Assembly (NCBI RefSeq): GCF_014202475.1
Contig: NZ_JACHGV010000021.1
Coordinates: 1 to 64,000 of the forward strand
DNA: 64,000 nucleotides
Origin: Streptomyces paradoxus
GTDB lineage: Bacteria > Actinomycetota > Actinomycetes > Streptomycetales > Streptomycetaceae
Direction: 5' to 3'
The notes beneath the pieces were generated by a model, which was given only the letters and a program-made list of their open reading frames with translations, ran no database searches and was not told the origin of the DNA. The position numbers and the translations under genes were made by a program. Every line of letters begins with the position of its first letter. The first letter of the stretch is position 1. This document shows positions 49,049 to 56,674 of this stretch, piece by piece.

Positions 49049-50524
49049 ATGGGTTCGGAGCAGATCCGCCGCTGGGAGTCGGGAGCACTGGCGCACGCCG
49101 TGACGGATCCCTTCGGGCAGGGCCCCGTACCGTGGCTGCGCGGCAACGTGACGTACTTCGACGACTCGGGCCAGGTCGTCCCCTGGTACGTGGACCAGGA
49201 CGCCCCCCACCCGTCGAAGAAGGGCAGCCGCTCGGGCGGCCCCCGCGCGGCCGATGACGTCCACCGTCAGATCAAGGGCTTCACGTCCACCGGCGCGGTC
49301 GCGCCCGGTGAGGCCATCGACTTCCACATCACCGTCGACCCGCCCCAGCAGTTCGCGGTCGACATCTACCGCATCGGCCACTACGGCGGTGACGGCGCCG
49401 CGAAGATCACCACGAGCCCGCGCCTGTCCGGCATCGTCCAGCCCGCGCCGCTCACCGCGGACCGCACGGTCTCCTGCCACCACTGGTGGCTGTCCTGGCG
49501 GCTCCAGGTCCCGTCGTACTGGAACGTCGGCGCGTACGTCGCCGTCCTCACCACGGCCGACGGCTACCGCTCGCACGTCCCGTTCACCGTCCGCCACGAC
49601 CAGTCCGCCGACCTGCTGCTCGTGCTGCCCGACGTCACCTGGCAGGCGTACAACCTCTACCCGGAGGACGGCCGCACCGGCGCCAGCCTCTACCACGCCT
49701 GGGACGAGAAGGGCCGCCTGCTCGGCGAGTCCGACGCCGCCACGACGGTCTCCTTCGACCGCCCGTACGCGGGCGCCGGCCTCCCCCTGCACGTCGGTCA
49801 CGCCTACGACTTCATCCGCTGGGCCGAGCGCTACGGCTACGACGTCGCCTACGCCGGCGCCAGTGACCTGCACGCGGGCCGCGTCGACCCGGCCCGCTAC
49901 CGGGGCCTGGTCTTCCCGGGCCACGACGAGTACTGGTCGGCGGACATGCGCCGAACCGTCGAACTCGCCCGCGACGCCGGCACCTCGCTGGTCTTCCTCT
50001 CCGCCAACTCCATGTACTGGCAGGTGGAGCTGGGCCCCTCCCCGTCCGGCGTCCCCGACCGGCTGCTGACCTGCCGCAAGCGCCGGGGCCCGGGCAAGCC
50101 CGTGCTGTGGCGGGAGATCGACCGGGCGGAGCAGCAGCTCATGGGCATCCAGTACGCCGGGCCCGTCCCCGAACCGCACCCGCTGATCGTGCGCAACGCC
50201 GGGCACTGGCTGTGGGAGGCGACCGGGGCGCACGAGGGCGACGAGATCGAGAACCTGGTGGCGGGCGAGGCGGACCGCTACTTCCCGCGCACCCCGCTGC
50301 CCGAGCACGAGGAGCGCATGCTGCTCGCCCACTCCCCGTACGCCGACAAGGCGGGCGTCCTCCGCCACCAGGAGACGTCCCTGTACCGCGCCCCCTCCGG
50401 TGCCTGGGTCTTCGCAGCAGGAACGTTCGCCTGGTCCCCGGCCCTGGACCGCCCCGGCCACGTCGACCCGCGCGTCCAGCGCGCCACCGCCAATCTCCTG
50501 GACCGCATCTGCAAACGGGACTGA
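49049..50524 (+). CDS. N,N-dimethylformamidase large-subunit-like protein
   Basis: A 491-residue protein with the DmfA2-like C-terminal region. Strand IDFHITVDPPQQFAVDIYRI GHYGGDGA is the N-terminal sandwich. The Rossmann-like part has LLLVLPDVTWQAYNLYPEDG, YDVAYAGASDLHAGRVDPAR and LVFPGHDEYWSADMRRTVEL, containing the Tyr/Glu and Asp residues that bind iron in DMFase. The classical enzyme needs a small subunit; none is adjacent. Many Streptomyces relatives exist without it, and their substrate is unknown. GGGGAGGGG precedes the ATG. Confidence 0.75.
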   Translation: MGSEQIRRWESGALAHAVTDPFGQGPVPWLRGNVTYFDDSGQVVPWYVDQDAPHPSKKGSRSGGPRAADDVHRQIKGFTSTGAVAPGEAIDFHITVDPPQQFAVDIYRIGHYGGDGAAKITTSPRLSGIVQPAPLTADRTVSCHHWWLSWRLQVPSYWNVGAYVAVLTTADGYRSHVPFTVRHDQSADLLLVLPDVTWQAYNLYPEDGRTGASLYHAWDEKGRLLGESDAATTVSFDRPYAGAGLPLHVGHAYDFIRWAERYGYDVAYAGASDLHAGRVDPARYRGLVFPGHDEYWSADMRRTVELARDAGTSLVFLSANSMYWQVELGPSPSGVPDRLLTCRKRRGPGKPVLWREIDRAEQQLMGIQYAGPVPEPHPLIVRNAGHWLWEATGAHEGDEIENLVAGEADRYFPRTPLPEHEERMLLAHSPYADKAGVLRHQETSLYRAPSGAWVFAAGTFAWSPALDRPGHVDPRVQRATANLLDRICKRD

Positions 50525-50593
50525 CCCACTGTCGGTGATCAAGCTCGCATACGGGAGAATCGAGCCACTTGGACAGAACCACGGGGAGGAACC

Positions 50594-51493
50594 GTGTCCG
50601 GATTCGTCGAAAAGCCCGAGCCGATCCAGGTTCCGGGCCTGGTGCATCTGCACACCGGCAAGGTGCGCGAGCTGTACCGCAACGAGGCGGGCGACCTCGT
50701 GATGGTCGCCAGCGACCGCATGTCCGCCTACGACTGGGTGCTGCCGACCGAGATCCCCGACAAGGGCCGGATCCTCACCCAGCTCTCCCTGTGGTGGTTC
50801 GACCGGCTCGCCGACCTGATCCCGAACCACGTCCTGAGCACGGAACTGCCCGCGGGCGCCCCCGCCGACTGGGCGGGCCGCACCCTGATCTGCAAATCGC
50901 TGCAGATGGTGCCCGTGGAGTGCGTGGCCCGCGGCTACCTCACCGGCTCGGGCCTCGCCGAGTACAACGAGACCCGCACGGTCTGCGGCCTCGCCCTGCC
51001 GGAGGGCCTGACCGACGGCAGCGAGCTGCCCGCCCCGATCTTCACCCCGGCCACCAAGGCCGCCGTCGGCGAGCACGACGAGAACGTCTCCTACGAGGAG
51101 GTCGCCCGCCAGGTCGGCGCGGACACCGCGGCCCGGCTGCGTCAGGCGACCCTCGCCGTCTACTCCCGGGGCCGGGACATCGCCCGTGAGCGCGGCATCA
51201 TCCTCGCCGACACCAAGTTCGAGTTCGGCTTCGAGGGCGACGACCTGGTCCTCGCGGACGAGGTTCTCACCGCGGACTCCTCCCGCTTCTGGCCGGCCGA
51301 CCAGTGGCAGCCGGGCCGTGCGCAGCCGTCGTACGACAAGCAGTTCGTCCGGGACTGGCTGACCTCGCCGGAGTCCGGCTGGGACCGTAAGAGCGAGCAG
51401 CCCCCGCCGGCCCTGCCCCAGCAGGTCGTCGACGCCACCCGCGCCAAGTACGTGGAGGCGTACGAGCGCCTGACCGGCACGAGCTGGTCGTAG
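50594..51493 (+). CDS. purC: SAICAR synthetase
   Basis: A 299-residue enzyme (phosphoribosylaminoimidazole-succinocarboxamide synthase). LVHLHTGKVRELYRNEAGDL is the nucleotide strand, VPVECVARGYLTGSG the substrate signature, and ILADTKFEFGFEGDDLVLAD the metal site. GTG start with GGGGAGGAA upstream; a hairpin terminator follows. It is separated from purD by two unrelated genes. Confidence 0.97.
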   Translation: MSGFVEKPEPIQVPGLVHLHTGKVRELYRNEAGDLVMVASDRMSAYDWVLPTEIPDKGRILTQLSLWWFDRLADLIPNHVLSTELPAGAPADWAGRTLICKSLQMVPVECVARGYLTGSGLAEYNETRTVCGLALPEGLTDGSELPAPIFTPATKAAVGEHDENVSYEEVARQVGADTAARLRQATLAVYSRGRDIARERGIILADTKFEFGFEGDDLVLADEVLTADSSRFWPADQWQPGRAQPSYDKQFVRDWLTSPESGWDRKSEQPPPALPQQVVDATRAKYVEAYERLTGTSWS

Positions 51494-51506
51494 GACCCGA
51501 CACGAA

Positions 51507-51536
51507 GAAGCCCCCCGGCCGGAACCGGGGGGCTTC
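51507..51536 (+). terminator. Terminator of purC
   Basis: A perfect 12-bp stem (GAAGCCCCCCGG / CCGGGGGGCTTC) with a CCGGAA loop. It also faces the 3' end of tRNA-Gly on the other strand. Confidence 0.88.
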
Positions 51537-51540
51537 TCGA

Positions 51541-51616
51541 TGGAGCGAACGACGAGGTTCGAACTCGCGACCTCAACCTTGGCAAGGTTGCGCTCTACCA
51601 ACTGAGCTACGTTCGC
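51541..51616 (-). tRNA. tRNA-Gly(GCC) copy 1, CCA encoded
   Basis: Canonical tRNA with acceptor GCGAACG/CGTTCGC, D loop containing GG, anticodon loop TTGCCAA and T arm GAGTTCGAACCTC. Encodes the CCA end. Compare copy 2 at 55465. Confidence 0.95.
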
Positions 51617-51638
51617 ATGCGCCGTGGCGCGAGAACCA

Positions 51639-52259
51639 CTATACCCAACCTCGCTCCCGCGCGAGCCGCACGGCCGCATGCCGGTTCTCCGCCCCGAGCT
51701 TCGACACGGCCGACGACAGATAGTTCCGTACGGTCCCCTGCGACAGCGCGGCCCGCTCGGCGATCTCCGCGACGGGCGCGCCGTCGGCGGCCAGTTCCAG
51801 AACCTCGGCTTCCCGCGCGGTCAGCGGCGAGTCCCCGGCGGCGATCGCGTCGGCGGCCAACTCCGGGTCGACGTAACGGTTCCCCGCGTGCACCGTACGG
51901 ATGAGCTCGGCGAGCCGCTGCGCGCTCACGGTCTTCGGCACGAACCCCCGCACACCCGCCGCCAGCGCCCGCTTCAGATGACCGGGCCGCCCGTGGCTGG
52001 TGACGATGAGGACCCTGCAGCCGGGCAGTTCGGCCCGCAGCGATGTGGCGACCTTCACACCGTCGGCCCCGGGCATCTGGAGATCCAGCACGGCGACGTC
52101 GGGCTTGTGCGCCCGGGCCATCGCCATCGCCTCGGGCCCGGTGGCCGCCTCGGCGACGACGACGAGGTCGTCCTCCAGCGACAGCAGCGCGGCGAGCGCC
52201 CCCCGGATGAGGTGCTCGTCATCGGCGAGCAGCAGCCGGATGGGTTCCACGGCCGTCAT
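51639..52259 (-). CDS. NarL-family response regulator
   Basis: A 206-residue regulator. Receiver domain (about 5-120) has Asp13/Asp14, the phosphorylated Asp59 (VAVLDLQMPG) and the Lys of FVPKTVS. The LuxR helix-turn-helix (about 143-205) has LTAREAEVLELAADGAPVAE IAERAALSQGTVRNYL. It is the last gene of a unit with the kinase (4-bp overlap) and an ABC exporter, the DesK/DesR-like layout. TGTCAT-type half sites upstream of the ABC genes are its candidate operator. Confidence 0.92.
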   Translation of the reverse strand: MTAVEPIRLLLADDEHLIRGALAALLSLEDDLVVVAEAATGPEAMAMARAHKPDVAVLDLQMPGADGVKVATSLRAELPGCRVLIVTSHGRPGHLKRALAAGVRGFVPKTVSAQRLAELIRTVHAGNRYVDPELAADAIAAGDSPLTAREAEVLELAADGAPVAEIAERAALSQGTVRNYLSSAVSKLGAENRHAAVRLARERGWV

Positions 52260-53539
52260 GAGGTGACCTCACTCACAGGACGCGGCGCGATGACGGCCGG
52301 GGCGGCGCCGGGAGGGGCGGGCGGCGACGGCAGCGGGATCTCCGCCGTCAGCCGGAACAGCCCGCGCCCCGCGGGGCCGGCTTCCAGCGTCCCGTCGATC
52401 TCCGCCAGGCGTTCCCGCAGCCCGGCGAGCCCCGAACCGGACGGTCCGGACCCGGACTCCTTGGCCGCCTCGCTCACGCCGTCGTTCTCCACGGACAACA
52501 CCACGCGCCCCTCCAGCACCCGCAACCGCACGGCACACCGTCGTGCGTCCCCGTGCCGCAGGACGTTCGTCGCGGCCTCCCGCACCACCCACCCCAGGGC
52601 GGACTGCACCGCGGCCGGAAGCCCGGCCACCGGTACCCCGCCGACCGTGCAGTCGATACCGGCCGCCGCCAGCACCCCTTGCGCACCGGCGAGTTCCGAG
52701 CCGAGGTCGGCCTCCCGGTAGCCGCGCACGACCTCCCGCACCTCGCGCTGCGACTCCTGCGCGAGCCGCTGCACCTCGACCATCTGGGTCACGGCCTCCG
52801 GCCGCCCCCGCTGGGCCAGCTGCACGGCCAGTTCGCTCTTGAGCGCGATCACGGCGAGGTTGCGCCCCATGACGTCGTGCAGATCCCGGCCGAACCTCAG
52901 CCGCTCCTCGGCGACGGCGAGCCGGGTCCTGGTCTCGCGGGCCTCGTCGAGTTGGTAGACGGCGTTCAGCAGCCACACCGAGAAGACGGCCGTGAAGGCG
53001 ATGAACACGCCGCCGACCAGCACGATCACCGCCGTGAAGAGCGCCGTGAGAGCGGGGGCGCCGAGCCCGAACGCCACGGTCCAGGTGCCTGCCGCGAAGC
53101 CGCCCGCGATGCCGAACGCGCGCCGCCGGTCGCGCACGCCGAGCGCGATGATGCCGGGGCCGAAGATCAGGATCACCCCGAAGACGCCGCCGGCGGCGGT
53201 GTCGACGCCCTCACGGTCGGGTCCGTGCTCGGCGAGGCCGATCGCGGCGGCGGCGATGGCGGCGGTGACGGCGCCCAGGGTCCACAGCAGTCCGGTGGGC
53301 TGCGGCCTGCGGCCACGCGTCCAGTCGATCGCCCGCGACACGGTCACGAAGCAGAGGGCCGCGTGCACGGCCACCAGCAGCATGACGGCAGTGCCCAGCC
53401 GTGCCCCGAGCGGGGCCACGGACGTGAGCCCGACGGAGAAGAACTCCATCACCGCGAAGAAGTGGAACGACCACCGCGTGTACGTCTCGACCTTCTCCGG
53501 CGTGCTCTTGTGCCGCCACCACCTGCCCGGCGTGCGCAT
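52256..53539 (-). CDS. HisKA_3 sensor histidine kinase
   Basis: A 427-residue kinase with about five membrane helices (35-195) and almost no extracytoplasmic domain, so it probably senses the membrane or the neighbouring transporter. The dimerisation domain has ERLRFGRDLHDVMGRNLAVI with phosphoacceptor His221; the ATPase part has REAATNVLRHG (N box), VENDG and GSGLAGLRERL. M at 53539 follows a GGGGGAG site; an upstream frame start is less likely. It overlaps the regulator gene and begins 22 bp after the permease gene. Confidence 0.9.
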   Translation of the reverse strand: MRTPGRWWRHKSTPEKVETYTRWSFHFFAVMEFFSVGLTSVAPLGARLGTAVMLLVAVHAALCFVTVSRAIDWTRGRRPQPTGLLWTLGAVTAAIAAAAIGLAEHGPDREGVDTAAGGVFGVILIFGPGIIALGVRDRRRAFGIAGGFAAGTWTVAFGLGAPALTALFTAVIVLVGGVFIAFTAVFSVWLLNAVYQLDEARETRTRLAVAEERLRFGRDLHDVMGRNLAVIALKSELAVQLAQRGRPEAVTQMVEVQRLAQESQREVREVVRGYREADLGSELAGAQGVLAAAGIDCTVGGVPVAGLPAAVQSALGWVVREAATNVLRHGDARRCAVRLRVLEGRVVLSVENDGVSEAAKESGSGPSGSGLAGLRERLAEIDGTLEAGPAGRGLFRLTAEIPLPSPPAPPGAAPAVIAPRPVSEVTS

Positions 53540-53561
53540 CGGCCCGTCACTCCCCCTTCGG

Positions 53562-54365
53562 TCAGCGCCGCGGTTCCCAGCGGAACCACCGCCGTACAGC
53601 AAACACCCCGATGAGGATCCAGGCCATCGCCGTCGCGAGAGCGCCCAGCGCCTCGTACCCGGAGAGGTTCCCGGTCCAGCCGCCGCGCACCAGCGTGACG
53701 ACGGGCGTCAGGGGCAGCAGCTCGCACACGGAGGCCACCTTGTCCGGCAGCAGCTCCAGCGGTACGAACATGCCGGAGCCCATCATCGAGACCAGCAGCA
53801 GCGGCATGGGCGTGGCCTGGGCGCTCTCGCCCGTCTTGGTGAAACTCGCGGTGGCCGCGGCGAGGGCAGCGCACATCACGAGCCCCAACAGCAGGCCGAT
53901 GACGACCAGATGGGGCGCCGACGGCGCGGACAGGTCCAGCAGGGCGACGCAGCCCACCGTCAGCAGCAGGCACTGCGCCAGCCCGGTGAGCGCGGCCGGC
54001 AGCGCGGAGCCGGCCAGGATCTCGGCGTCCCGCAGCTCGCCGGTGCGCAGCCGCTTGAGGACGAGCTCCTCACGCCGGACGACGAACACGCCGACGAGCA
54101 CCGAGTAGACGGCGAACAGCAGGGAGAAGCCGAACGCGGCGGGCAGCACCAGCGTGCCGGTGCTCAGCCCCGCCCCGGCGAGGTCCATCTCCTCCGCCGC
54201 CGACCGCACGCTGACCGGCATCACCAGCGGCACGAACAGTGCGGCGACGAGCGCGCCCCTGGTGCGTCCCAGCAGGGTCAGTTCTGCACGGGCGAGGGAG
54301 GCCATCCGGCTCAGCGGGGTCGTCGCGGCCGTGGCCGGCCGGGACGTCGTCTGCGTGGCGCTCAT
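53562..54365 (-). CDS. ABC-2 type permease
   Basis: A 267-residue six-helix permease. Segment GALVAALFVPLVMPVSVRSA opens the family's first helix; FGFSLLFAVYSVLVGVFVVR REELVLKRLRTGELRDAEIL is the conserved intracellular coupling helix; later MGSGMFVPLELLPDKVA matches the ABC-2 signature. It overlaps the ATP-binding gene by 4 bp and pairs with it as an exporter for drugs or lipids. Confidence 0.87.
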   Translation of the reverse strand: MSATQTTSRPATAATTPLSRMASLARAELTLLGRTRGALVAALFVPLVMPVSVRSAAEEMDLAGAGLSTGTLVLPAAFGFSLLFAVYSVLVGVFVVRREELVLKRLRTGELRDAEILAGSALPAALTGLAQCLLLTVGCVALLDLSAPSAPHLVVIGLLLGLVMCAALAAATASFTKTGESAQATPMPLLLVSMMGSGMFVPLELLPDKVASVCELLPLTPVVTLVRGGWTGNLSGYEALGALATAMAWILIGVFAVRRWFRWEPRR

Positions 54366-55333
54366 GCCGCGTACTCCTTCGTCGTCGTTCCCGTGGCCCG
54401 CTCCGCCGAGACGTTCTTGGCGATCCCGAGGAACGCCTCCTCCAGGGAGGCCGAGCGCACGTCCAGGCGGCGCAGCTCCACCCCGGCCCGCGCGGCCCAC
54501 ATCAGCAGCTCGGTGGCCGTCCGCTGCAGTTCGCGGGTGCGGAGCCGGATCATCCGGCCCTCGGTCTCGTGCCCGGCCACGCCCAGCTCGCCGAGCGGCG
54601 GGAGATCGCCGACGAAGTAGCCCTCGGGCAGTTCGAAGGAGATCCGCGACGGCTCCGCGGCGGTCACCTCGGCCGGTGTCCCGGTGGTGGCGATCAGGCC
54701 GTCGTGCATGATCGCGAGACGGTCGGCGAGGTTCTCGGCCTCCTCCAGGTAGTGCGTGGTCAGCAGCACCGTCGTCCCGCCGTCGCGCAGGGCGCTCACC
54801 AACTCCCAGGTGGCCCGGCGGCCTTCGGCGTCCAGCCCGGTGGACGGTTCGTCGAGGAAGAGCACCTCGGGATCGCCGAGCAGGGCGAGCGCCAGGTCGA
54901 GGCGGCGCCGCTGCCCGCCGGACAGCTGCTTGACCCGGGTACCGGCCTTGGCCTCCAGGCCGACCAGCGCCAGCACCTCCGCGGGCGGCCGTGCCCCGCT
55001 CACGCATCCCGCCCACATCCGCGCGGTCTCCGCGACGGTGAGCTCGGAGGGGAAGCCGCCTTCCTGGAGCATCACGCCGGTGCGGGGCCGGACGGCGGCC
55101 CGTTCGGTGTACGGGTCGTGCCCGAGGACCCGCACCCGTCCGCCGGCCGGTTCCGCGAGGCCCTCCAGGAGTTCGACGGTGGACGTCTTGCCCGCGCCGT
55201 TGGTGCCGAGCAAGGCGAAGATCTCTCCGCGCCGGACGGAAAAGCTGATTCCGCGCACCGCCTCGAACCCGCCCCCGTACACACGTCGCAGGTCAGTGAC
55301 CTCAATCACGTGTTCGTGTCCGTTGGTTTCCAT
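54362..55333 (-). CDS. ABC transporter ATP-binding protein
   Basis: A 323-residue ATPase of the drug/lipid-exporter (DrrA-like) class. Walker A is LLGTNGAGKTSTVE, the Q loop VMLQEGG, the signature QLSGGQRRRLDLALAL, Walker B VLFLDEPSTGLD and the switch His in LLTTHYLEEAE. A C-terminal extension (about 225-323) is typical of DrrA-like proteins. It is the first gene of a four-gene unit (ATPase, permease, kinase, regulator). Confidence 0.93.
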   Translation of the reverse strand: METNGHEHVIEVTDLRRVYGGGFEAVRGISFSVRRGEIFALLGTNGAGKTSTVELLEGLAEPAGGRVRVLGHDPYTERAAVRPRTGVMLQEGGFPSELTVAETARMWAGCVSGARPPAEVLALVGLEAKAGTRVKQLSGGQRRRLDLALALLGDPEVLFLDEPSTGLDAEGRRATWELVSALRDGGTTVLLTTHYLEEAENLADRLAIMHDGLIATTGTPAEVTAAEPSRISFELPEGYFVGDLPPLGELGVAGHETEGRMIRLRTRELQRTATELLMWAARAGVELRRLDVRSASLEEAFLGIAKNVSAERATGTTTKEYAA

Positions 55334-55376
55334 GCTCCAAGCGTCCCGGCCGTGCGGGCCTGGAAGCAGTGCGCGC

Positions 55377-55403
55377 TGTCATCACTAGGCATGACAAATG
55401 TCA
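55377..55403 (-). promoter_or_regulatory. TGTCAT half sites ahead of the ABC unit
   Basis: TGTCAT-N8-ATGACA (55377-55396) is a perfect inverted repeat, and TGACA-AA-TGTCA (55392-55403) a second one sharing its half site. They lie 44-70 bp upstream of the ATPase start, where the NarL-type regulator of the unit would bind. Assignment is inferred. Confidence 0.55.
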
Positions 55404-55425
55404 GGCGAACGCTCGGGGACATGAA

Positions 55426-55457
55426 GAAGACCCCGGTCCTGATGGACCGGGGTCTTC
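55426..55457 (-). terminator. Terminator of tRNA-Gly copy 2
   Basis: A perfect 14-bp stem (GAAGACCCCGGTCC / GGACCGGGGTCTTC) with a TGAT loop, 7 bases beyond the tRNA 3' end. Confidence 0.87.
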
Positions 55458-55464
55458 ATTCCCG

Positions 55465-55537
55465 AGCGGACGACGAGGTTCGAACTCGCGACCTCAACCT
55501 TGGCAAGGTTGCGCTCTACCAACTGAGCTACGTCCGC
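55465..55537 (-). tRNA. tRNA-Gly(GCC) copy 2
   Basis: Same body as copy 1 (51541) but the acceptor reads GCGGACG/CGTCCGC: one base pair has changed on both strands (A-T to G-C), keeping pairing. CCA is not encoded. Confidence 0.95.
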
Positions 55538-55618
55538 ATTTGCTCCCGATCAGCTTTCACCGACCGGTGCAGGCACCAGCCTACCTGATCCACAAGTGTG
55601 GCCGGTACGGCGATGCAG

Positions 55619-55690
55619 AGCGGGTGACAGGAATCGCACACTGCGCCTTCCCCCTGGAAGGGGGATGTTCTACTACTGAACTACACCCGC
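55619..55690 (-). tRNA. Unusual tRNA-Gly(UCC)
   Basis: Seventy-two bases fold with acceptor GCGGGTG/CACCCGC, D stem GTTC/GAAC, anticodon stem TCCCC/GGGGA and loop CTTCCAG (anticodon UCC). The D loop is AGTAGTA, with A in place of the first of the two invariant G residues (G18). The T loop region reads GTGCGATT in place of GTTCGATT, so the base that becomes Psi55 is G. The T stem is nearly unpaired (CAGTG with CCTGT). All three changes weaken D-T loop contact and elongation-factor binding. It may be a non-translational tRNA-Gly for cell-wall synthesis; a normal decoding role cannot be excluded. Confidence 0.85.
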
Positions 55691-55794
55691 ATGTTTCCGT
55701 GAGCTGGGCCTTTCGGCCTCGCCCCTCGGCGTGCTCCAGACTCTAGCTGATCAGCCCGGGTGCTGCGCAAGTCGGTTGCCGCGAGGGGCGGGTG

Positions 55795-55826
55795 GACGGC
55801 CCTGGGGCCGGGCTCGACGGGCCGTC
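55795..55826 (-). terminator. Hairpin at the end of lsr2
   Basis: GACGGCCC and GGGCCGTC form an 8-bp perfect stem whose arm overlaps the lsr2 stop codon by two bases. Confidence 0.55.
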
Positions 55827-56142
55827 ACTGCGCGGCGGTGAACGCCTCGTAGACCTTCTTGGGGATGCGCCCGCGCGCGGGGACCTCCATCTTGTTGGCC
55901 TGGGCCCAGGCGCGCACGGCCGACGGGTCGGGGGCGACCTCCGTCTGCCGGTAGGCCTTGCCCGAGCGGGACCGCTTGCGGCCGGCCTCCACGTAGGGCG
56001 CGAGCGCCTTCCGCAGTTCTCCGGCGTTGCCTTCGCTCAGGTCGATCTCGTACGACTTGCCGTCCAGTCCGAAGGCGATCGTTTCCGTCGCTTCCGAGCC
56101 GTCGATGTCGTCAAAGAGAGTGACCACGACCTTCTGCGCCAC
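55825..56142 (-). CDS. lsr2: Lsr2 nucleoid-associated protein
   Basis: A 105-residue H-NS-like silencer of AT-rich and acquired DNA. The N-terminal dimerisation part is AQKVVVTLFDDIDGSEATET IAFGLDGKSYEIDLS; the C-terminal domain ends VRAWAQANKMEVPARGRIPK with the RGR hook that enters the minor groove. GTG 56142 follows AAGGGACC; an in-frame ATG at 56160 would add six residues. The divergent spacer to purS is unusually AT-rich for this genome and may contain its own binding sites. Confidence 0.93.
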   Translation of the reverse strand: MAQKVVVTLFDDIDGSEATETIAFGLDGKSYEIDLSEGNAGELRKALAPYVEAGRKRSRSGKAYRQTEVAPDPSAVRAWAQANKMEVPARGRIPKKVYEAFTAAQ

Positions 56143-56410
56143 GAATATCGGTCCCTTCATGCGGCACTTTGCCAATTCATTTGTACAGTGCCTGGCAATA
56201 CATTGTGAAGCCCGACTAAATCCTTCCGCGTGTCAGAAGGCAATGGGGTGCCGGGTGTCGATCCGGAATCTTTCCCGAAAATTTCGTGTGTGGGTCCGTC
56301 GATGCCGGATCGTGATGACGGTCACGTAGTTTCCTACAAGTCGACGCGCGTAGAAATTTTGTGCGGGTAGTCTGAAGGAACCTGCTCAGCACCACACACC
56401 GGGAGTGCCA
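56143..56410. promoter_or_regulatory. AT-rich divergent region lsr2 / purSQL
   Basis: This 268-bp spacer holds promoters for both directions. It is much richer in A and T (AGAAATTTT, GAAAATTT, TTCATTTGTACA) than flanking DNA. A -10-like TAGTCT at about 56367 precedes purS. The composition suits Lsr2 autoregulation, which is inferred. Confidence 0.5.
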
Positions 56411-56674
56411 GTGGCACGCGTCGTAGTCGACGTCATGCTCAAGCCGGAGATCCTCGACCCCCAGGGCCAGGCGGTGCAGCGCGCACTGCCGCGGCTGGGT
56501 TTCGACGGGATCTCGGACGTCCGCCAGGGAAAGCGTTTCGAACTGGAAGTTGACGGGCCGGTCGACGAGGCCGCCCTCGCCCGCATTCATGATCTTGCGG
56601 AGTCCTTCCTCGCGAACACCGTGATCGAGGACTTCACGATCCGGGTCGAGGAAGTCGCGGAGGCCGTGAAGTGA
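56411..56674 (+). CDS. purS: FGAM synthase subunit PurS
   Basis: An 87-residue subunit that carries ammonia between PurQ and PurL. ARVVVDVMLKPEILDPQGQA VQRALPRLGF and VRQGKRFELEVDG are characteristic. GTG 56411 is preferred over GTG 56405. The stop overlaps purQ (GTGA), so purS, purQ and purL are translationally coupled. Confidence 0.95.
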   Translation: MARVVVDVMLKPEILDPQGQAVQRALPRLGFDGISDVRQGKRFELEVDGPVDEAALARIHDLAESFLANTVIEDFTIRVEEVAEAVK

